Assembly: GCF_005884405.1 (NCBI RefSeq)
Contig: NZ_VCAO01000004.1
Location: forward strand, 1 to 64,000
From: Qipengyuania marisflavi
GTDB lineage: Bacteria; Pseudomonadota; Alphaproteobacteria; Sphingomonadales; Sphingomonadaceae
DNA length: 64,000 bases
Reading direction: 5' to 3'
Shown: positions 25,980 to 36,417 of the stretch, piece after piece
How positions within the stretch are numbered: position 1 is the first letter of the stretch
How the letters are laid out: every line of letters starts with the position of its first letter
Program-made: the position numbers and the translations under genes
Notes under the pieces: generated by a model
Seen by the model: the letters and a program-made list of their open reading frames with translations, nothing else
Told to the model about the DNA's origin: nothing
Databases searched by the model: none

Positions 25980-28024
25980 GCGCTACGCAAATCCGCACGG
26001 CCAGACGACGGGAAGCGGCGACCAGTGCGCATCGCCTCGGCCATGGCGGGCGAAACCGACACTTGTGACATGTGACCATGCGCTGCGTTCAGCCCCACAC
26101 GAATATCGTAAATACCCGGCGCGACGTCATATTTGCCGTCATCGCCAAGCTCGCCCAATTCCGCCCCGCCGATTTCGAAATTGACCCGTTCCCGCTCGCC
26201 GGACGCCAGCGTCAGCCGCACAAAGCCGCGCAGCTCTGCATCGCACGGTCCACCTTCGCCATCGCTGCGGCAGGCATACAGCTGGACAGTTTCGGTTCCA
26301 GCGCGCTCGGAGACATTGCGCAATTCGGCACTGGCGTAGAGACAATGCGCGCCGCGTTCGAGAGTTAGGTCTGATAGGATGAATTCGCCATAACCCAGCC
26401 CGTGGCCCATTGGCAGCAAGCGGGGCGAACCCGCTTTGCCAAAGGCGTGCGGCAGCCGCCCGACCGGGGCGAAATCGCCGGTCAGCACCTGCGTGATAGC
26501 ATGGCCGCTCATGGTCCCGAGTTGACCCGCGTGCAGCACACAGGGCAGGCTCCTGCCATCAAGCACCGGGTCGAGCGGGTGCGAACCAAGCGTGATCAGC
26601 GCCACCCTGTCAGTCACCGCACATAGCGTTTCGAGCAGCAGCCTGTGCGCCTCGCCCAGCTGCTTGGTCTCACCCAGCACCAGCAATACGGTCTTGGCCG
26701 TCCGCGCCGCGCCGGCGGCCATGCCAATCGCCATGCGGTCAGCCTCCAACATATGGCGCGCCTGCGAGCCATCGTGGCGCAGCGCCAGTCCGGGGACATA
26801 TTTGAAAGCGATGCCGCGCTGCTCCAGCCCGTCGATCAGGCTTGCGGAGGTGCCTTCCTGGTCACCTAGGGGAAGCTGCCGGTCGCCCGCACAAGTACCC
26901 ACCACCAACAGTTCGCCTGAATCCACAGAGAGCGGCAGCAACGCGGGATTATTGCGCAACAGGACGATAGATTTACGCGCCAGATCAAGGGCGGCGGCAC
27001 GATGACGGCGCTTGGTAATAACAGAGTTTTCGGCAGCGTACTGATGCGGCCTGAAATCGGCGCGGAACAGGCCGAGCGAAAGTTTGGCCCGCAGCACAGC
27101 GCGCACCGCAATATCGATCCGCCGCTTTTCGATCCGGCCCGCATCAATCGCCGCCACCAGCCGGTCGACCGACAGGCCGCAAAATGGCGGCTGGGTGCTG
27201 TGCAGTCCGCACAGGCGCGCAAATTCGGCCCATTCTGACAATACGATGCCCGGATAGGAGCCCAGCCGGGCAAGCGGCTCCACGGAGACTCCCGCATGAT
27301 AGGCGTCACCCGCCATCGCGCGCTGGTCGATATCTATGGCGATACTGGCTACGTGTTCCTCGCGCAGCACACCTCGCAAAACCGCCAACTCGGCCCCGGA
27401 GCTATTGCGGGGGCCGTGCAGGGCGCCGAGCAATTCGCCCGCCGTTGCGGAAGCGAGTGTCAGACAGGCCAGTAGCGTGTGTTCAAACTCTTCGCCGCCG
27501 CCCTGCAACCCGCGAATCCGCGCCAGTGCCCCAAGCTGTGCCAGATAGGCCGAAGTGCCCGAAACACCGCCGTCGCGGCGGACGGAAAGGTCGATGCGCG
27601 GCGCCAGCGCCCAGTTGATGCCTGCTTCACGCGCTTCAGCGGCGACCGCGTGTTCTGCGCTTTCGATCGCCGCAGAATCCCAGCTTGCTGCGGCTGCTTC
27701 GCGGGTGGGCATGATCGTTTCGAAGCCAGTGCCAGTCTCGCCCGCGAACAGCAGCGGGATGCCAAGCCGCGTTTCTTCGATAGCAATGCGTTGCAGCGCA
27801 TCAGCGTGGGATTTGCTGGCAACGCCGCCAACCCCGGAAATCTCGCCGCGCCGCAGATTGTCGAAAAACAGTGAATCGTTGCGCTCTGAACCGGGGATCG
27901 TGGGATCGGGGGCCTGCGGCATCACGACCAGCTGACCCAGCCGGTCTTCAAGCGACATATAGGTGAGCAGGTCCTCGACGAACCGCTCTCGTTCCGCTGT
28001 AAAATCAGGCGAATGCGCGCGCAT
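25976..28024 (-). CDS. Glycoside hydrolase family 3-like protein with altered active site
   Basis: A 682-residue GH3-type protein with the N-terminal barrel (MSLEDRLGQLVV), the second domain (ARKSIVLLRNNPALLPL, LLVLGETKQ) and a fibronectin-like end (RNVSERAGTETVQLYA). Bacterial GH3 enzymes are mostly beta-glucosidases. Here the nucleophile position normally in (S/T)DW reads LSEW (Glu264 in place of Asp), the Lys-His substrate motif is absent (LLACLTLASATAG), and the Arg-rich loop after NW is changed. It may therefore be inactive or act differently. No signal peptide is seen. The ATG at 28024 is preferred to a TTG 45 bases upstream. Confidence 0.75.
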   Translation of the reverse strand: MRAHSPDFTAERERFVEDLLTYMSLEDRLGQLVVMPQAPDPTIPGSERNDSLFFDNLRRGEISGVGGVASKSHADALQRIAIEETRLGIPLLFAGETGTGFETIMPTREAAAASWDSAAIESAEHAVAAEAREAGINWALAPRIDLSVRRDGGVSGTSAYLAQLGALARIRGLQGGGEEFEHTLLACLTLASATAGELLGALHGPRNSSGAELAVLRGVLREEHVASIAIDIDQRAMAGDAYHAGVSVEPLARLGSYPGIVLSEWAEFARLCGLHSTQPPFCGLSVDRLVAAIDAGRIEKRRIDIAVRAVLRAKLSLGLFRADFRPHQYAAENSVITKRRHRAAALDLARKSIVLLRNNPALLPLSVDSGELLVVGTCAGDRQLPLGDQEGTSASLIDGLEQRGIAFKYVPGLALRHDGSQARHMLEADRMAIGMAAGAARTAKTVLLVLGETKQLGEAHRLLLETLCAVTDRVALITLGSHPLDPVLDGRSLPCVLHAGQLGTMSGHAITQVLTGDFAPVGRLPHAFGKAGSPRLLPMGHGLGYGEFILSDLTLERGAHCLYASAELRNVSERAGTETVQLYACRSDGEGGPCDAELRGFVRLTLASGERERVNFEIGGAELGELGDDGKYDVAPGIYDIRVGLNAAHGHMSQVSVSPAMAEAMRTGRRFPSSGRADLRSA

Positions 28025-28124
28025 GGCCAGGAGTGTTCGGCCCGAATGGTAAATTTCGCGTAAGCGCAACGATGAAGCGGTGTTGGCGTAAGGCGCGGGA
28101 GATTACCCAGAGTATGATTTACAG

Positions 28125-28144
28125 ATATAAAAATATCTTTATAT
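28125..28144 (+). promoter_or_regulatory. Palindromic operator before the ArsR-methyltransferase/metF/metH operon
   Basis: ATATAAAAATATCTTTATAT is a 20-base palindrome with nine of ten pairs matched, ending 12 bases before the ATG at 28157. AT-rich palindromes of this kind are the usual sites of ArsR-fold regulators, including SAH-responsive SahR-type regulators of methionine genes. The first gene of the operon encodes such a regulator, so self-control is likely. Assignment to that protein is inferred. Confidence 0.7.
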
Positions 28145-28156
28145 GCTGTTTCAGCA

Positions 28157-29128
28157 ATGCAGATTGTATCCCTCTTTAGCGCCCTGTCCGACCCCACGCG
28201 TTTGCGCATTTTGCGGCTGATAGCGTCGATGGAGCTGGCCGTGGGCGAAGTGGCGCTGGTGCTGGGCCAGAGCCAGCCGCGCGTGTCGCGCCAGGTTGGC
28301 ATTCTGTGCGACGTAGGACTGGCGGAGCGCCGCCGTGAAGGCAGCTGGACATTTTTGCGGGCATGCCAACCGGCGGGCGACAATTCGCCGTTCTCCGCGA
28401 TTCTGATGAAGCTTCTGGCCGAGGCTGAAGAGCATGATGCCGAACTGGCCGCATTATGCGCGCAGGACCGGCGCAGGCTGGCGGAAATTCGCGCCGCGCG
28501 AGATGCCGATGCGCAGGCCTATTTCGCGCAGCATTCCCAGGATTGGGACGAGCTGCGGCGTATGCACAGTTCCGATGAACGGATTGAGGCTGAACTGACC
28601 CGCGCGTTGGACGGGCTGGCATTGGGCGAATTGCTCGATATCGGAACCGGAACCGGGCGGATGGCGGAGATTTTTTCTGCTGGTGCAGAACGGATTGTCG
28701 CGCTCGACAAGAGTCCGGCGATGCTGCGCGTGGCCCGCGCCAAATTGCAGCATTTGCCCACCCAATGTGTCGATCTGGTGCAGGGTGACTTCACCAGCCT
28801 GCCGTTTCCCGATGCCAGTTTCGACACGGTCCTGTTCCATCAAGTGCTGCATTTCGCGCAAAGCCCTGCTGCAGTGCTGGCAGAGGCGGCCCGTGTCACG
28901 CGCGCTGCCGGGCGGATCGCCATCGTCGATTTCGCCGCCCATCACCGCGAGGAGCTGCGCGAGCGCCATGCCCATGCGCGGTTGGGTTTCGAAGACGATC
29001 AGATGGCGTCACTTCTGGCCGATGCCGGCTTCAAGCCCGCCGTGCCCAAGGCGCTCGAAGATGGCGAACTCACCGTGAAAATATGGCTCGCAGAGCGCTA
29101 TAAAGAAACAACAGGAACACCATCATGA
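28157..29128 (+). CDS. ArsR-family regulator fused to a SAM-dependent methyltransferase
   Basis: A 323-residue fusion. Residues 1-95 form an ArsR winged helix (LSDPTRLRILRLIASMELAVGEVA, SQPRVSRQVGILCDVGLAERRREG), without the usual metal-binding Cys pair. Residues about 145-315 form a class I methyltransferase (LLDIGTGTGRMAEI, VQGDFTSLPFPDASFDTVLFHQVLH). Proteins of this type commonly sit before metF/metH in alphaproteobacteria and probably sense SAM or S-adenosylhomocysteine to control methionine synthesis. The palindrome at 28125-28144 is its likely operator. It overlaps metF by ATGA. Confidence 0.87.
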   Translation: MQIVSLFSALSDPTRLRILRLIASMELAVGEVALVLGQSQPRVSRQVGILCDVGLAERRREGSWTFLRACQPAGDNSPFSAILMKLLAEAEEHDAELAALCAQDRRRLAEIRAARDADAQAYFAQHSQDWDELRRMHSSDERIEAELTRALDGLALGELLDIGTGTGRMAEIFSAGAERIVALDKSPAMLRVARAKLQHLPTQCVDLVQGDFTSLPFPDASFDTVLFHQVLHFAQSPAAVLAEAARVTRAAGRIAIVDFAAHHREELRERHAHARLGFEDDQMASLLADAGFKPAVPKALEDGELTVKIWLAERYKETTGTPS

Positions 29129-30048
29129 GCCCCACCCTGGACCAAATGCGCGAATCGCAACGGGCGCTGGAGCAGCCGCTGTTTTCCGGCCTGCCTGGCG
29201 ATATCGAGGTGAGCTTTGAATTCTTCCCGCCGAAGAACGACAAGATGGCCGAAACCTTGTGGCAGAGCATCGAGACGCTGGCGCCGTTGGGGCCGCGCTT
29301 CGTTTCCGTGACCTATGGTGCGGGCGGGACAACGCGCGAACGTACGCATCAGCAGGTCGTGCGGATCAATCAGGAAACCGGCATACCGGCGGCGGCGCAT
29401 CTCACATGTGTGGAGGCCACGCGGGACGAGGTTGACGCGATTGCCCGGCATTATTGGGAAAGCGGCGTGCGCCATATCGTGGCGCTGCGCGGCGACGCGC
29501 CCGATGGCAAAAGCGCTTACACCCCGCATCCCGGTGGTTATGAGAATGCCGCCGATTTGATCGCTGGCCTGAATGCCATCGCGCCGTTCGAAATATCGGT
29601 TGCCGCCTATCCCGAAACCCATCCGGATTCGCCCGATGCGCAGGCCGATCTGGACAATCTGAAACGCAAATTCGATGCCGGGGCGACCCGCGCGATCACG
29701 CAGTTTTTCTTCGATCCAGAATGCTTCTTCCGCTTCCGCGATCAGGCGGCGGCAGCCGGCATCCACGGCGAGATTGTACCGGGCATTATGCCGGTCATGA
29801 GCTTTGCGAGTGTCCAGCGGATGTCGGGCCTGTGCGGCACCGCCATTCCTGACTGGATGGAGGGGCTGTTTGACGGGTTGGACGAACGCCCAGCCGCGCG
29901 CCAGCTGGTGTCGGCCACCATCGCCGCCGAGATGTGCCGACGCCTCTATGCCGGCGGTGTGCGCCAGTTTCACTTCTACACATTGAACCGCGCCGAGTTG
30001 AGCTATGCGATCTGCCATATGCTCGGTCTGCGGCCGAAGGATAATTGA
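29125..30048 (+). CDS. metF: Methylenetetrahydrofolate reductase
   Basis: A 307-residue FAD enzyme reducing 5,10-methylene-THF to 5-methyl-THF, the methyl donor for MetH. Visible are VSFEFFPPKND (about 32-42), SVTYGAGGTTRERT, HLTCVEATRDE, ALRGDAPDG and the C-terminal RQFHFYTLNRAELSY. Length fits the family. It starts on the ATGA that ends the regulator gene and is followed directly by the two metH genes, so folate methyl supply and use are expressed together. Confidence 0.95.
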   Translation: MSPTLDQMRESQRALEQPLFSGLPGDIEVSFEFFPPKNDKMAETLWQSIETLAPLGPRFVSVTYGAGGTTRERTHQQVVRINQETGIPAAAHLTCVEATRDEVDAIARHYWESGVRHIVALRGDAPDGKSAYTPHPGGYENAADLIAGLNAIAPFEISVAAYPETHPDSPDAQADLDNLKRKFDAGATRAITQFFFDPECFFRFRDQAAAAGIHGEIVPGIMPVMSFASVQRMSGLCGTAIPDWMEGLFDGLDERPAARQLVSATIAAEMCRRLYAGGVRQFHFYTLNRAELSYAICHMLGLRPKDN

Positions 30049-30049
30049 G

Positions 30050-31096
30050 ATGAGCAAGCGCGAAGAGTTCATTGCCGCTGCGGCGCAGCGCATTCTGGTC
30101 AAGGACGGCCCCTATGGTACGCAGGTTCAGGCCGCTGGTCTGAAGGCGGAGGATTATGCTGGCGACACCGGCCTGCCGCAGGATCAGAAGGGCAACAATG
30201 ATCTGGTCAATCTGACCCAGCCCCACGTCGTGCGCGCCATTTGCGACCGCTATATTGCCGCCGGTGCGCATGTTCTGGCCACCAACACATTCAACGCCAA
30301 CCGGATTAGTCAGGCGGATTACGGCGCCGAAGGTCTGGTGCGCGAAATCAATATCGCGGCGGCGCAGATTATCCGTACCGCAATTGACGAAGCGACGGCA
30401 AAGGACGGCATTCCCCGCTTTGTGGCTGGAGCCGTCGGGCCGACCAACAAGACGCTGTCGCTGTCGCCCGATGTCGAAGACCCCGGTTTTCGCGAAGTGA
30501 CTTATGACGAAATCGCCGCAGTTTACCGCGAGCAATGCGCCGCATTGCTGGAAGGCGGGGCCGATTTCATCCTGATCGAAACCGTATTCGACACGCTGAA
30601 TTGCAAGGCGGCGATCATGGCGGTGAAGCAGCTTGAGCAGGAACTGGGCCGCGATATCCCGCTGATGATCTCGCTCACCCTGACAGATTTGTCGGGACGC
30701 AATCTGTCGGGCCACACGGTCGAGGCATTCTGGTATTCGGTGCGCCACGCCAAACCGCTGGCCATCGGGCTGAATTGCAGCTTTGGCGCGGAGCAATTGC
30801 GCCCGCATGTCCAGCTGCTGTCTGATATCGCCGACACCTATCTGATGGCCTATCCCAATGCCGGCCTGCCCAACGAATTGGGCGAATATGACGAAGAGCC
30901 CGAAACTACTGCCGGACTGGTGCGGCAATGGGCCGAGAACGGGCGCGTCAATGCGCTGGGCGGTTGCTGCGGATCGACGCCTGAACACATCGCGGCGATT
31001 GCCCGCGCAGTGGACGGCATAGAGCCGCGCCAGATCCCGGACGGCAGTTCGCAAATGCGTCTTGCCGGCCTCGAACCCTTTACGATTGCTGCATAA
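30050..31096 (+). CDS. metH: Methionine synthase, homocysteine-binding subunit (split MetH N-part)
   Basis: A 348-residue homocysteine S-methyltransferase domain corresponding to the first third of E. coli MetH. It has the zinc ligands: the first Cys in [10 protein letters not shown] and the CC pair in [19 protein letters not shown] and [11 protein letters not shown] match the family's N-terminal loop. It ends one base before the start of the gene for the rest of MetH, an arrangement usual in sphingomonads and related alphaproteobacteria. The ATG at 30050 has GAAGGA upstream. Confidence 0.93.
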   Translation: MSKREEFIAAAAQRILVKDGPYGTQVQAAGLKAEDYAGDTGLPQDQKGNNDLVNLTQPHVVRAICDRYIAAGAHVLATNTFNANRISQADYGAEGLVREINIAAAQIIRTAIDEATAKDGIPRFVAGAVGPTNKTLSLSPDVEDPGFREVTYDEIAAVYREQCAALLEGGADFILIETVFDTLNCKAAIMAVKQLEQELGRDIPLMISLTLTDLSGRNLSGHTVEAFWYSVRHAKPLAIGLNCSFGAEQLRPHVQLLSDIADTYLMAYPNAGLPNELGEYDEEPETTAGLVRQWAENGRVNALGGCCGSTPEHIAAIARAVDGIEPRQIPDGSSQMRLAGLEPFTIAA

Positions 31097-33712
31097 ATGT
31101 CAGAACAGAACACTGCCCGTTTCGTCAATATCGGCGAACGCACCAATGTCACCGGATCGGCGCGCTTCAAGAAGCTGATCATGGCGGATGACTATGCCAC
31201 CGCGGTCGAGGTCGCGCGTGAGCAGGTCGAAAACGGCGCGCAGGTGGTCGACGTCAATATGGACGAAGGGCTGCTCGATTCCGAGCATGCCATGACCACC
31301 TTCCTCAAGCTGATTTCCGCCGAACCCGACATTGCACGTGTGCCGGTGATGATCGACAGTTCGAAATGGACAGTGATCGAGGCCGGGCTGAAATGCGTCA
31401 GCGGCAAACCCATCGTCAATTCGATCAGCATGAAGGAAGGCGAAGAGGCCTTTCTGGCGCAGGCGCGCAAGTGCATGGAATATGGCGCGGCGGCGGTGGT
31501 CATGGCCTTTGATGAAACCGGCCAGGCTGATACCCGCGATCGCAAGGTGGAAATTTGTAGCCGCGCCTATGACCTGCTGACCGGCATGGGCTTCCCGCCC
31601 GAAGACATTATTTTCGATCCCAATATCTTTGCCGTGGCAACCGGGATCGAGGAACACGATCGTTACGGACTGGATTTCCTTGAGGCGGTGGCGGAGATCA
31701 AGCGGCGCTGTCCGCATGCCAAGACCAGTGGCGGGTTGTCGAATTTGTCGTTCAGCTTCCGCGGCAACGAAACCGTGCGCCGCGCGATGCATTCGGTGTT
31801 CCTGTTCCACGCGATTCCCGCCGGGCTCGACATGGCGATTGTCAATGCGGGCCAGCTCGACGTTTATGACCAGATCGATCCAAAATTGCGCGAGGCGTGC
31901 GAGGATGTGATCCTGATGCGCCGCCCGGATTCGACGCAACGACTGATCGATCTTGCCGAAAGCTATAAAGGCCACGATCCGCGCGCCGAGAAGGAAGCCG
32001 CCGAATGGCGCGGCTGGCCGGTTGCCAAGCGGCTGGAACACGCGTTGGTCAAGGGCATCGACGCGGACGTAGTTGCCGATACCGAGGAAGCACGGCAGGA
32101 ATTTGCCCGGCCTATCGAGGTGATCGAAGGCCCGCTGATGGACGGCATGAATGTCGTTGGCGATCTGTTCGGCAGCGGCAAGATGTTCCTGCCCCAAGTG
32201 GTCAAATCAGCGCGCGTGATGAAGAAGGCGGTCGCCCATCTAATCCCCTTCATCGAGGCTGAAAAAGACAAGCTCGCACCCGAGGACCGCAAGGCCAAGG
32301 GCAAGATCGTGATGGCGACTGTGAAGGGCGATGTTCACGATATCGGCAAGAATATCGTCGGCGTGGTGTTGCAATGCAATGGCTATGACGTGGTCGATCT
32401 GGGCGTGATGGCGCCGTGGTCCACGATCTTGCAAACCGCGCAAGACGAGAAGGCCGATATGATCGGTCTATCGGGGCTGATCACTCCCTCGCTTGATGAA
32501 ATGGTGACGGTTGCCGAAGAAATGACGCGCGCTGGCATGACGATGCCGCTGCTGATCGGCGGGGCGACCACCAGCAAGGTGCACACCGCGCTCAGGATCG
32601 ATCCGGCCTATGATGGCCCGGTGATCTATGTGCTGGATGCCAGCCGCGCGGTGGGCGTCGCCAGCCGCCTGCTGTCGGATACGCAGTGCGATGAATTCGT
32701 CGCGACCACGGCGGCGGATTACGAGCATGTGCGCGAAGTGCGTGCGGGTAAAACACAAAGCGCGCTGCTCAGCCTGGCCGATGCGCGTGCCAATGGTTTC
32801 GATGCGGATATGAGCGACAAGCCCGCGCCCCCCGCCAAGCCCGGTGTACATGTGTTCGACGATTGGTCGCTGGCCGAACTGACCGATTACATCGACTGGA
32901 CGCCGTTCTTCCGGGCGTGGGAATTGCATGGCAACTACCCGGCGATCCTCGAAGATCCCGTGGTGGGCGAAACCGCGCGCAGCCTGTTCGCCGATGCGCA
33001 AGACATGCTGGGTAAGATCGTTGCGGAGAAATGGCTGACCGCCAAGGGCGTCTGCGGCTTCTGGCCCTGCGCGCGCGATGATGACGATGTCACCATCCAC
33101 CGGGTCAATCGCGAAGAGCATGTGCGGCTGCCCTTCCTGCGCCAGCAGGTGAAGAAAAGCCGCGAGCGGGCCAATTTCTGCCTCGCCGATTTTATCGACC
33201 GCGATGGCGACTGGATCGGCGGATTTGCCGTTGGCATCCACGGAATCGAACCGCATTCGGCACGCTTTCTGGCGGATAAGGATGATTATTCCGACATTTT
33301 GCTCAAGGCCTTGTCCGACCGGCTGGCCGAAGCCTTTGCCGAGACGCTGCACCGTCATGTCCGCACCGATCTGTGGGGCTATGCGCCGGGCGAACAGCTC
33401 GACAATACAGCGCTGATCAAAGAGAAATATCGCGGCATTCGTCCGGCTCCGGGCTATCCCGCGTGCCCCGACCACAGCCTGAAGCCTATCCTGTTCGACC
33501 TGCTCGATGTGCCCGGTAGCGCCGGTATCACTTTGACCGAGAATTTCGCCATGCTGCCAACCTCTGCGGTGAGCGGGTTCTACTTTGCGCATCCGCAGGC
33601 CGAATATTTCGGCGTGGCGCGCATCGGGCGCGATCAGCTGGCTGATTATACCGAGCGGCGCGGGGCCGATCTGGCGGTCACCGAACGCTGGCTGCGCCCC
33701 AATCTTGATTGA
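31097..33712 (+). CDS. metH: Methionine synthase, folate/cobalamin/activation subunit (split MetH C-part)
   Basis: An 871-residue protein with the remaining MetH modules: pterin-binding barrel ([17 protein letters not shown] at the start), cobalamin cap and Rossmann domain ([16 protein letters not shown], His414 as the lower cobalt ligand), and AdoMet-activation domain ([15 protein letters not shown], with [17 protein letters not shown] near the end). It starts directly after the homocysteine subunit's stop. With that subunit it makes a complete cobalamin-dependent methionine synthase. No cobalamin riboswitch was seen upstream. Confidence 0.95.
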   Translation: MSEQNTARFVNIGERTNVTGSARFKKLIMADDYATAVEVAREQVENGAQVVDVNMDEGLLDSEHAMTTFLKLISAEPDIARVPVMIDSSKWTVIEAGLKCVSGKPIVNSISMKEGEEAFLAQARKCMEYGAAAVVMAFDETGQADTRDRKVEICSRAYDLLTGMGFPPEDIIFDPNIFAVATGIEEHDRYGLDFLEAVAEIKRRCPHAKTSGGLSNLSFSFRGNETVRRAMHSVFLFHAIPAGLDMAIVNAGQLDVYDQIDPKLREACEDVILMRRPDSTQRLIDLAESYKGHDPRAEKEAAEWRGWPVAKRLEHALVKGIDADVVADTEEARQEFARPIEVIEGPLMDGMNVVGDLFGSGKMFLPQVVKSARVMKKAVAHLIPFIEAEKDKLAPEDRKAKGKIVMATVKGDVHDIGKNIVGVVLQCNGYDVVDLGVMAPWSTILQTAQDEKADMIGLSGLITPSLDEMVTVAEEMTRAGMTMPLLIGGATTSKVHTALRIDPAYDGPVIYVLDASRAVGVASRLLSDTQCDEFVATTAADYEHVREVRAGKTQSALLSLADARANGFDADMSDKPAPPAKPGVHVFDDWSLAELTDYIDWTPFFRAWELHGNYPAILEDPVVGETARSLFADAQDMLGKIVAEKWLTAKGVCGFWPCARDDDDVTIHRVNREEHVRLPFLRQQVKKSRERANFCLADFIDRDGDWIGGFAVGIHGIEPHSARFLADKDDYSDILLKALSDRLAEAFAETLHRHVRTDLWGYAPGEQLDNTALIKEKYRGIRPAPGYPACPDHSLKPILFDLLDVPGSAGITLTENFAMLPTSAVSGFYFAHPQAEYFGVARIGRDQLADYTERRGADLAVTERWLRPNLD

Positions 33713-33746
33713 CGGGGCACGTGGTTTCGCGCGATCATCGCGCGTG

Positions 33747-34931
33747 ATGCGTATCCCGATAATCTGGAGCCTAGCAATGATGCTGTCCGCCTGCGCCCCG
33801 ACGCTGGGCGGGGTCAGCCCGCCTGCCGGGGTCGCCGTAGGTTTTAACCGTCAGCAGATTACGCCGCTGGTGGTGGAGGGGGCCGCGGACCGCACGACTG
33901 GTCGTATTGTGACCGCGGATGATCCGGTGCGTATTGCCAGTATCTCCAAGCTGATCGTCGCGCTGGGCGTGATGCGTATGGTCGAGGCGGGTCAGCTTGA
34001 TCTTGATCGCGATGTCTCGGATTATCTCGGCTGGACGCTGCGCAATCCTCATGCTCCGCAGCAACCGCTCACGCTGCGGCTGCTGCTGTCGCACCGTGCG
34101 GGTCTGCGCGATGCAGCGGATTATGTCATTCCGCTGGGCGATAGTGTCCGCGCCCGCCTGTCGCGCAAAACGGCATGGGTGCCGCCTGCGCCGGGCGGCG
34201 TATATCCGTTCGAATATGGCAATATCAATTTCCCCGTTATCGCCAGCGTCATGGAGACGGTGAGCGGCGAGCGGTTCGACCGCCTGATGACCCGGCAGGT
34301 GTTCGCGCCGCTGGGGATTGATGCCTGCCTCAATTGGTCGGGTTGCTCGGACGCAGCGGTGGCGCGTGCGGTGGTACTGTATCGCTCCACGGGCGAAGTC
34401 GCGCGTGATGATATGGGCGGGGCACGTCCCGGTTGCATCGTGGTGGCCGCCGATGACGGCAGCTGTGATCTGACGGATTATGCACTCGGCACCAATGGTT
34501 CGCTGTTTTCGCCGCAAGGCGGCGTGCGGATATCTGCGAACGGGTTGGCGCGGATCGGGCAGATGCTGCTGCGCGGGGGTGATGATTTCCTGACCGCCGC
34601 CAGTATCGCCGAACTGGCGCGCCCGGTGGGTGAAGACACTTCCGGCCTGCCGTTTTTCTGCCGTTATGGCCTGGCCGTGCAAACGCTGGGTGGCGGGGGT
34701 GCGGGCTGTGACGATGCACTGTTTGCCGATGGCCGCTCCCGGATCGGTCACGCGGGCGAGGCTTACGGCCTGCGCTCGGGCCTGTGGCTCGACATGGAGC
34801 GCGGCACGGGCATGGCCTATTTCCTCACGGGCGTGCCTGATCGCACCAGCGTGGAGGAAGGCGGCTTCGCTGATGAGGAACGCGCCTTTGTCGCCCGCGC
34901 TGAAGCTGCGATCGGCGCACAGCGAAAATAA
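33747..34931 (+). CDS. Beta-lactamase-family serine hydrolase lipoprotein
   Basis: A 394-residue serine hydrolase of the class C beta-lactamase/esterase fold. The signal peptide ends in a lipobox (MMLSAC, Cys about 15), so it is a lipoprotein. Catalytic motifs are SISK (Ser-x-x-Lys, about residue 70), YGN in the Tyr-x-Asn position, and GHAGEAYG as the late His-x-Gly. These proteins are mostly carboxylesterases, DD-peptidases or peptidases, not antibiotic-degrading enzymes. It stands alone between metH and the glycine riboswitch. ATG 33747 gives the best signal peptide. Confidence 0.85.
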   Translation: MRIPIIWSLAMMLSACAPTLGGVSPPAGVAVGFNRQQITPLVVEGAADRTTGRIVTADDPVRIASISKLIVALGVMRMVEAGQLDLDRDVSDYLGWTLRNPHAPQQPLTLRLLLSHRAGLRDAADYVIPLGDSVRARLSRKTAWVPPAPGGVYPFEYGNINFPVIASVMETVSGERFDRLMTRQVFAPLGIDACLNWSGCSDAAVARAVVLYRSTGEVARDDMGGARPGCIVVAADDGSCDLTDYALGTNGSLFSPQGGVRISANGLARIGQMLLRGGDDFLTAASIAELARPVGEDTSGLPFFCRYGLAVQTLGGGGAGCDDALFADGRSRIGHAGEAYGLRSGLWLDMERGTGMAYFLTGVPDRTSVEEGGFADEERAFVARAEAAIGAQRK

Positions 34932-35014
34932 GCCGGAAAACCGCGTCCACGCCCCATTGACGCTGGCATGGCAATCGCGCAGGGATTGCACCGTCTTCCG
35001 CGCGCGAAGCGATT

Positions 35015-35215
35015 CTTGCGCGGGTGGACGAGCGGGAGAGCCCGCCGGCTTCACAGCCGGAGGCGCCGAAGGAGCAACCGCCCCGGAAACTCTCAGGCCA
35101 ATGGACCGCTCGGCTGCTTGACACTCTGGAAAGCGCACTCGCTTGCGGGTGCCACCGAAGGGGTAAGCCTGCACACTTGCGGGCCAGTCTCTCAGGTTTC
35201 CCGACAGAGGGGGCA
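35015..35215 (+). ncRNA. Tandem glycine riboswitch
   Basis: Two glycine aptamers lie in series. Aptamer I (about 35015-35119) shows GGACGAGCGGGAGAG, CGCCGAAGGAGCAA, AAACTCTCAGG and a closing GGACCG. Aptamer II (about 35120-35215) shows ACTCTGGAAAG, CACCGAAGGGGTAA, TCTCTCAGGT and GACAGAGGGGG. The short linker is typical of cooperative tandem aptamers. The sequence from 35216 to 35276 would hold the expression platform and includes the gcvT ribosome site. It should switch on the glycine cleavage genes when glycine is high. It fills most of the 345-base gap before gcvT; nothing else was seen from 34932 to 35014. Confidence 0.93.
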
Positions 35216-35276
35216 TGTAAACGCGTCTCGAAAACGGGGCGGGTGATGCTTGCTTGCTGATTGCCGGGGACGAATT

Positions 35277-36413
35277 TTGAGCGACGATACCGAACTGGAA
35301 ACCGAGATTGAAACTGGCACGCTGCCGCTGGATGCCTGGCATCGCAGCAATGGCGCGCGTATGGTCGAATTCGCCGGATATTGGATGCCGATTCAGTACA
35401 CGGGCGAACATGGCGGGATTTTCGCGGAACACGAATGGACGCGCAATTCGGCCAGCCTGTTCGATGTCAGTCACATGGGCCAATTGGCGCTGTCAGGGGA
35501 CGATGTCGCGGCGGAGCTGGAAAAGCTGCTGCCAGGTGCAATCACGACGCTGAAACAAGGCCGCATCCGGTATTCGTTGCTGCTTAACGAAGACGGCGGC
35601 GTGCTTGACGATCTGATGGTGACCAATGGCAGCGACCAGTATTTCCTGGTGGTCAACGGCGCGACCAAATGGGACGATATTGCCCATCTGCGCGAGCATT
35701 TGCCCGATGAAGTCACGCTCCATTATGGCGATGACCGAGCCTTGCTGGCCCTGCAGGGGCCGCAGGCCGCAGCGGCGCTGGAGAACATCGTGCCCGGTGT
35801 GAGCGAGCTGGTGTTCATGCAACACGGCATGTTCGACTGGGGCGATTACCGGCTGGGCGTCAGCCGCTCGGGCTATACTGGCGAGGATGGCTACGAGATT
35901 TCCGTGCGGGCCGAAGATGTCCAAGCCTTTGCCGACGCTCTGCTGGCCGATACGCGGGTGCGTCCCGCCGGGCTTGGCGCGCGCGACAGCTTGCGGCTGG
36001 AGGCGGGCCTGCCGCTGTATGGCCACGACATGGACGAAAATATCGACCCGGTCAGCGCCGATCTGACTTTCGCTCTGACCAAGAAACGGCGCGAGAGCGG
36101 CGGCTGGTTGGGCCACGCCCCGGTCGCCAAGGTTCTTGCAGACGGGCCGGCGGAAAAGCGCGTTGGCCTGGCAATCGAAGGGCGGATGCCCGCGCGCGAA
36201 GGCGCAGCAATCTTTGCCGGTGACACGCAAGTCGGCCGCGTCACCAGCGGCGGGTTCTCACCCACGCTCGGCCGCCCGATCGCGATGGGCTATGTCGCCA
36301 GCGACTGGGCGCAGGACGGCGCTGAACTGGAAATCGAGGTTCGCGGCAAGCGGTTGTCCGCTCGCGTAACTCCCATGCCTTTTGTCCCCCACCGCTATCA
36401 CCGAGGGAGCTGA
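35277..36413 (+). CDS. gcvT: Glycine cleavage system T protein (aminomethyltransferase)
   Basis: A 378-residue aminomethyltransferase that moves the methylene unit from lipoyl-GcvH to THF and releases ammonia. Visible are [48 protein letters not shown] and [21 protein letters not shown] prefer a TTG start at 35277 because GGGGA lies about eight bases before it; an in-frame TTG at 35250 is possible and no ATG fits. The tandem glycine riboswitch directly upstream controls it. Confidence 0.93.
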   Translation: MSDDTELETEIETGTLPLDAWHRSNGARMVEFAGYWMPIQYTGEHGGIFAEHEWTRNSASLFDVSHMGQLALSGDDVAAELEKLLPGAITTLKQGRIRYSLLLNEDGGVLDDLMVTNGSDQYFLVVNGATKWDDIAHLREHLPDEVTLHYGDDRALLALQGPQAAAALENIVPGVSELVFMQHGMFDWGDYRLGVSRSGYTGEDGYEISVRAEDVQAFADALLADTRVRPAGLGARDSLRLEAGLPLYGHDMDENIDPVSADLTFALTKKRRESGGWLGHAPVAKVLADGPAEKRVGLAIEGRMPAREGAAIFAGDTQVGRVTSGGFSPTLGRPIAMGYVASDWAQDGAELEIEVRGKRLSARVTPMPFVPHRYHRGS

Positions 36414-36417
36414 TCCG

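Noticed and set aside
33747-34931. Antibiotic-resistance beta-lactamase
   Set aside because: The SxxK/YxN/HxG set fits the wider serine hydrolase group; lipoprotein signal and divergent sequence do not support a resistance gene.
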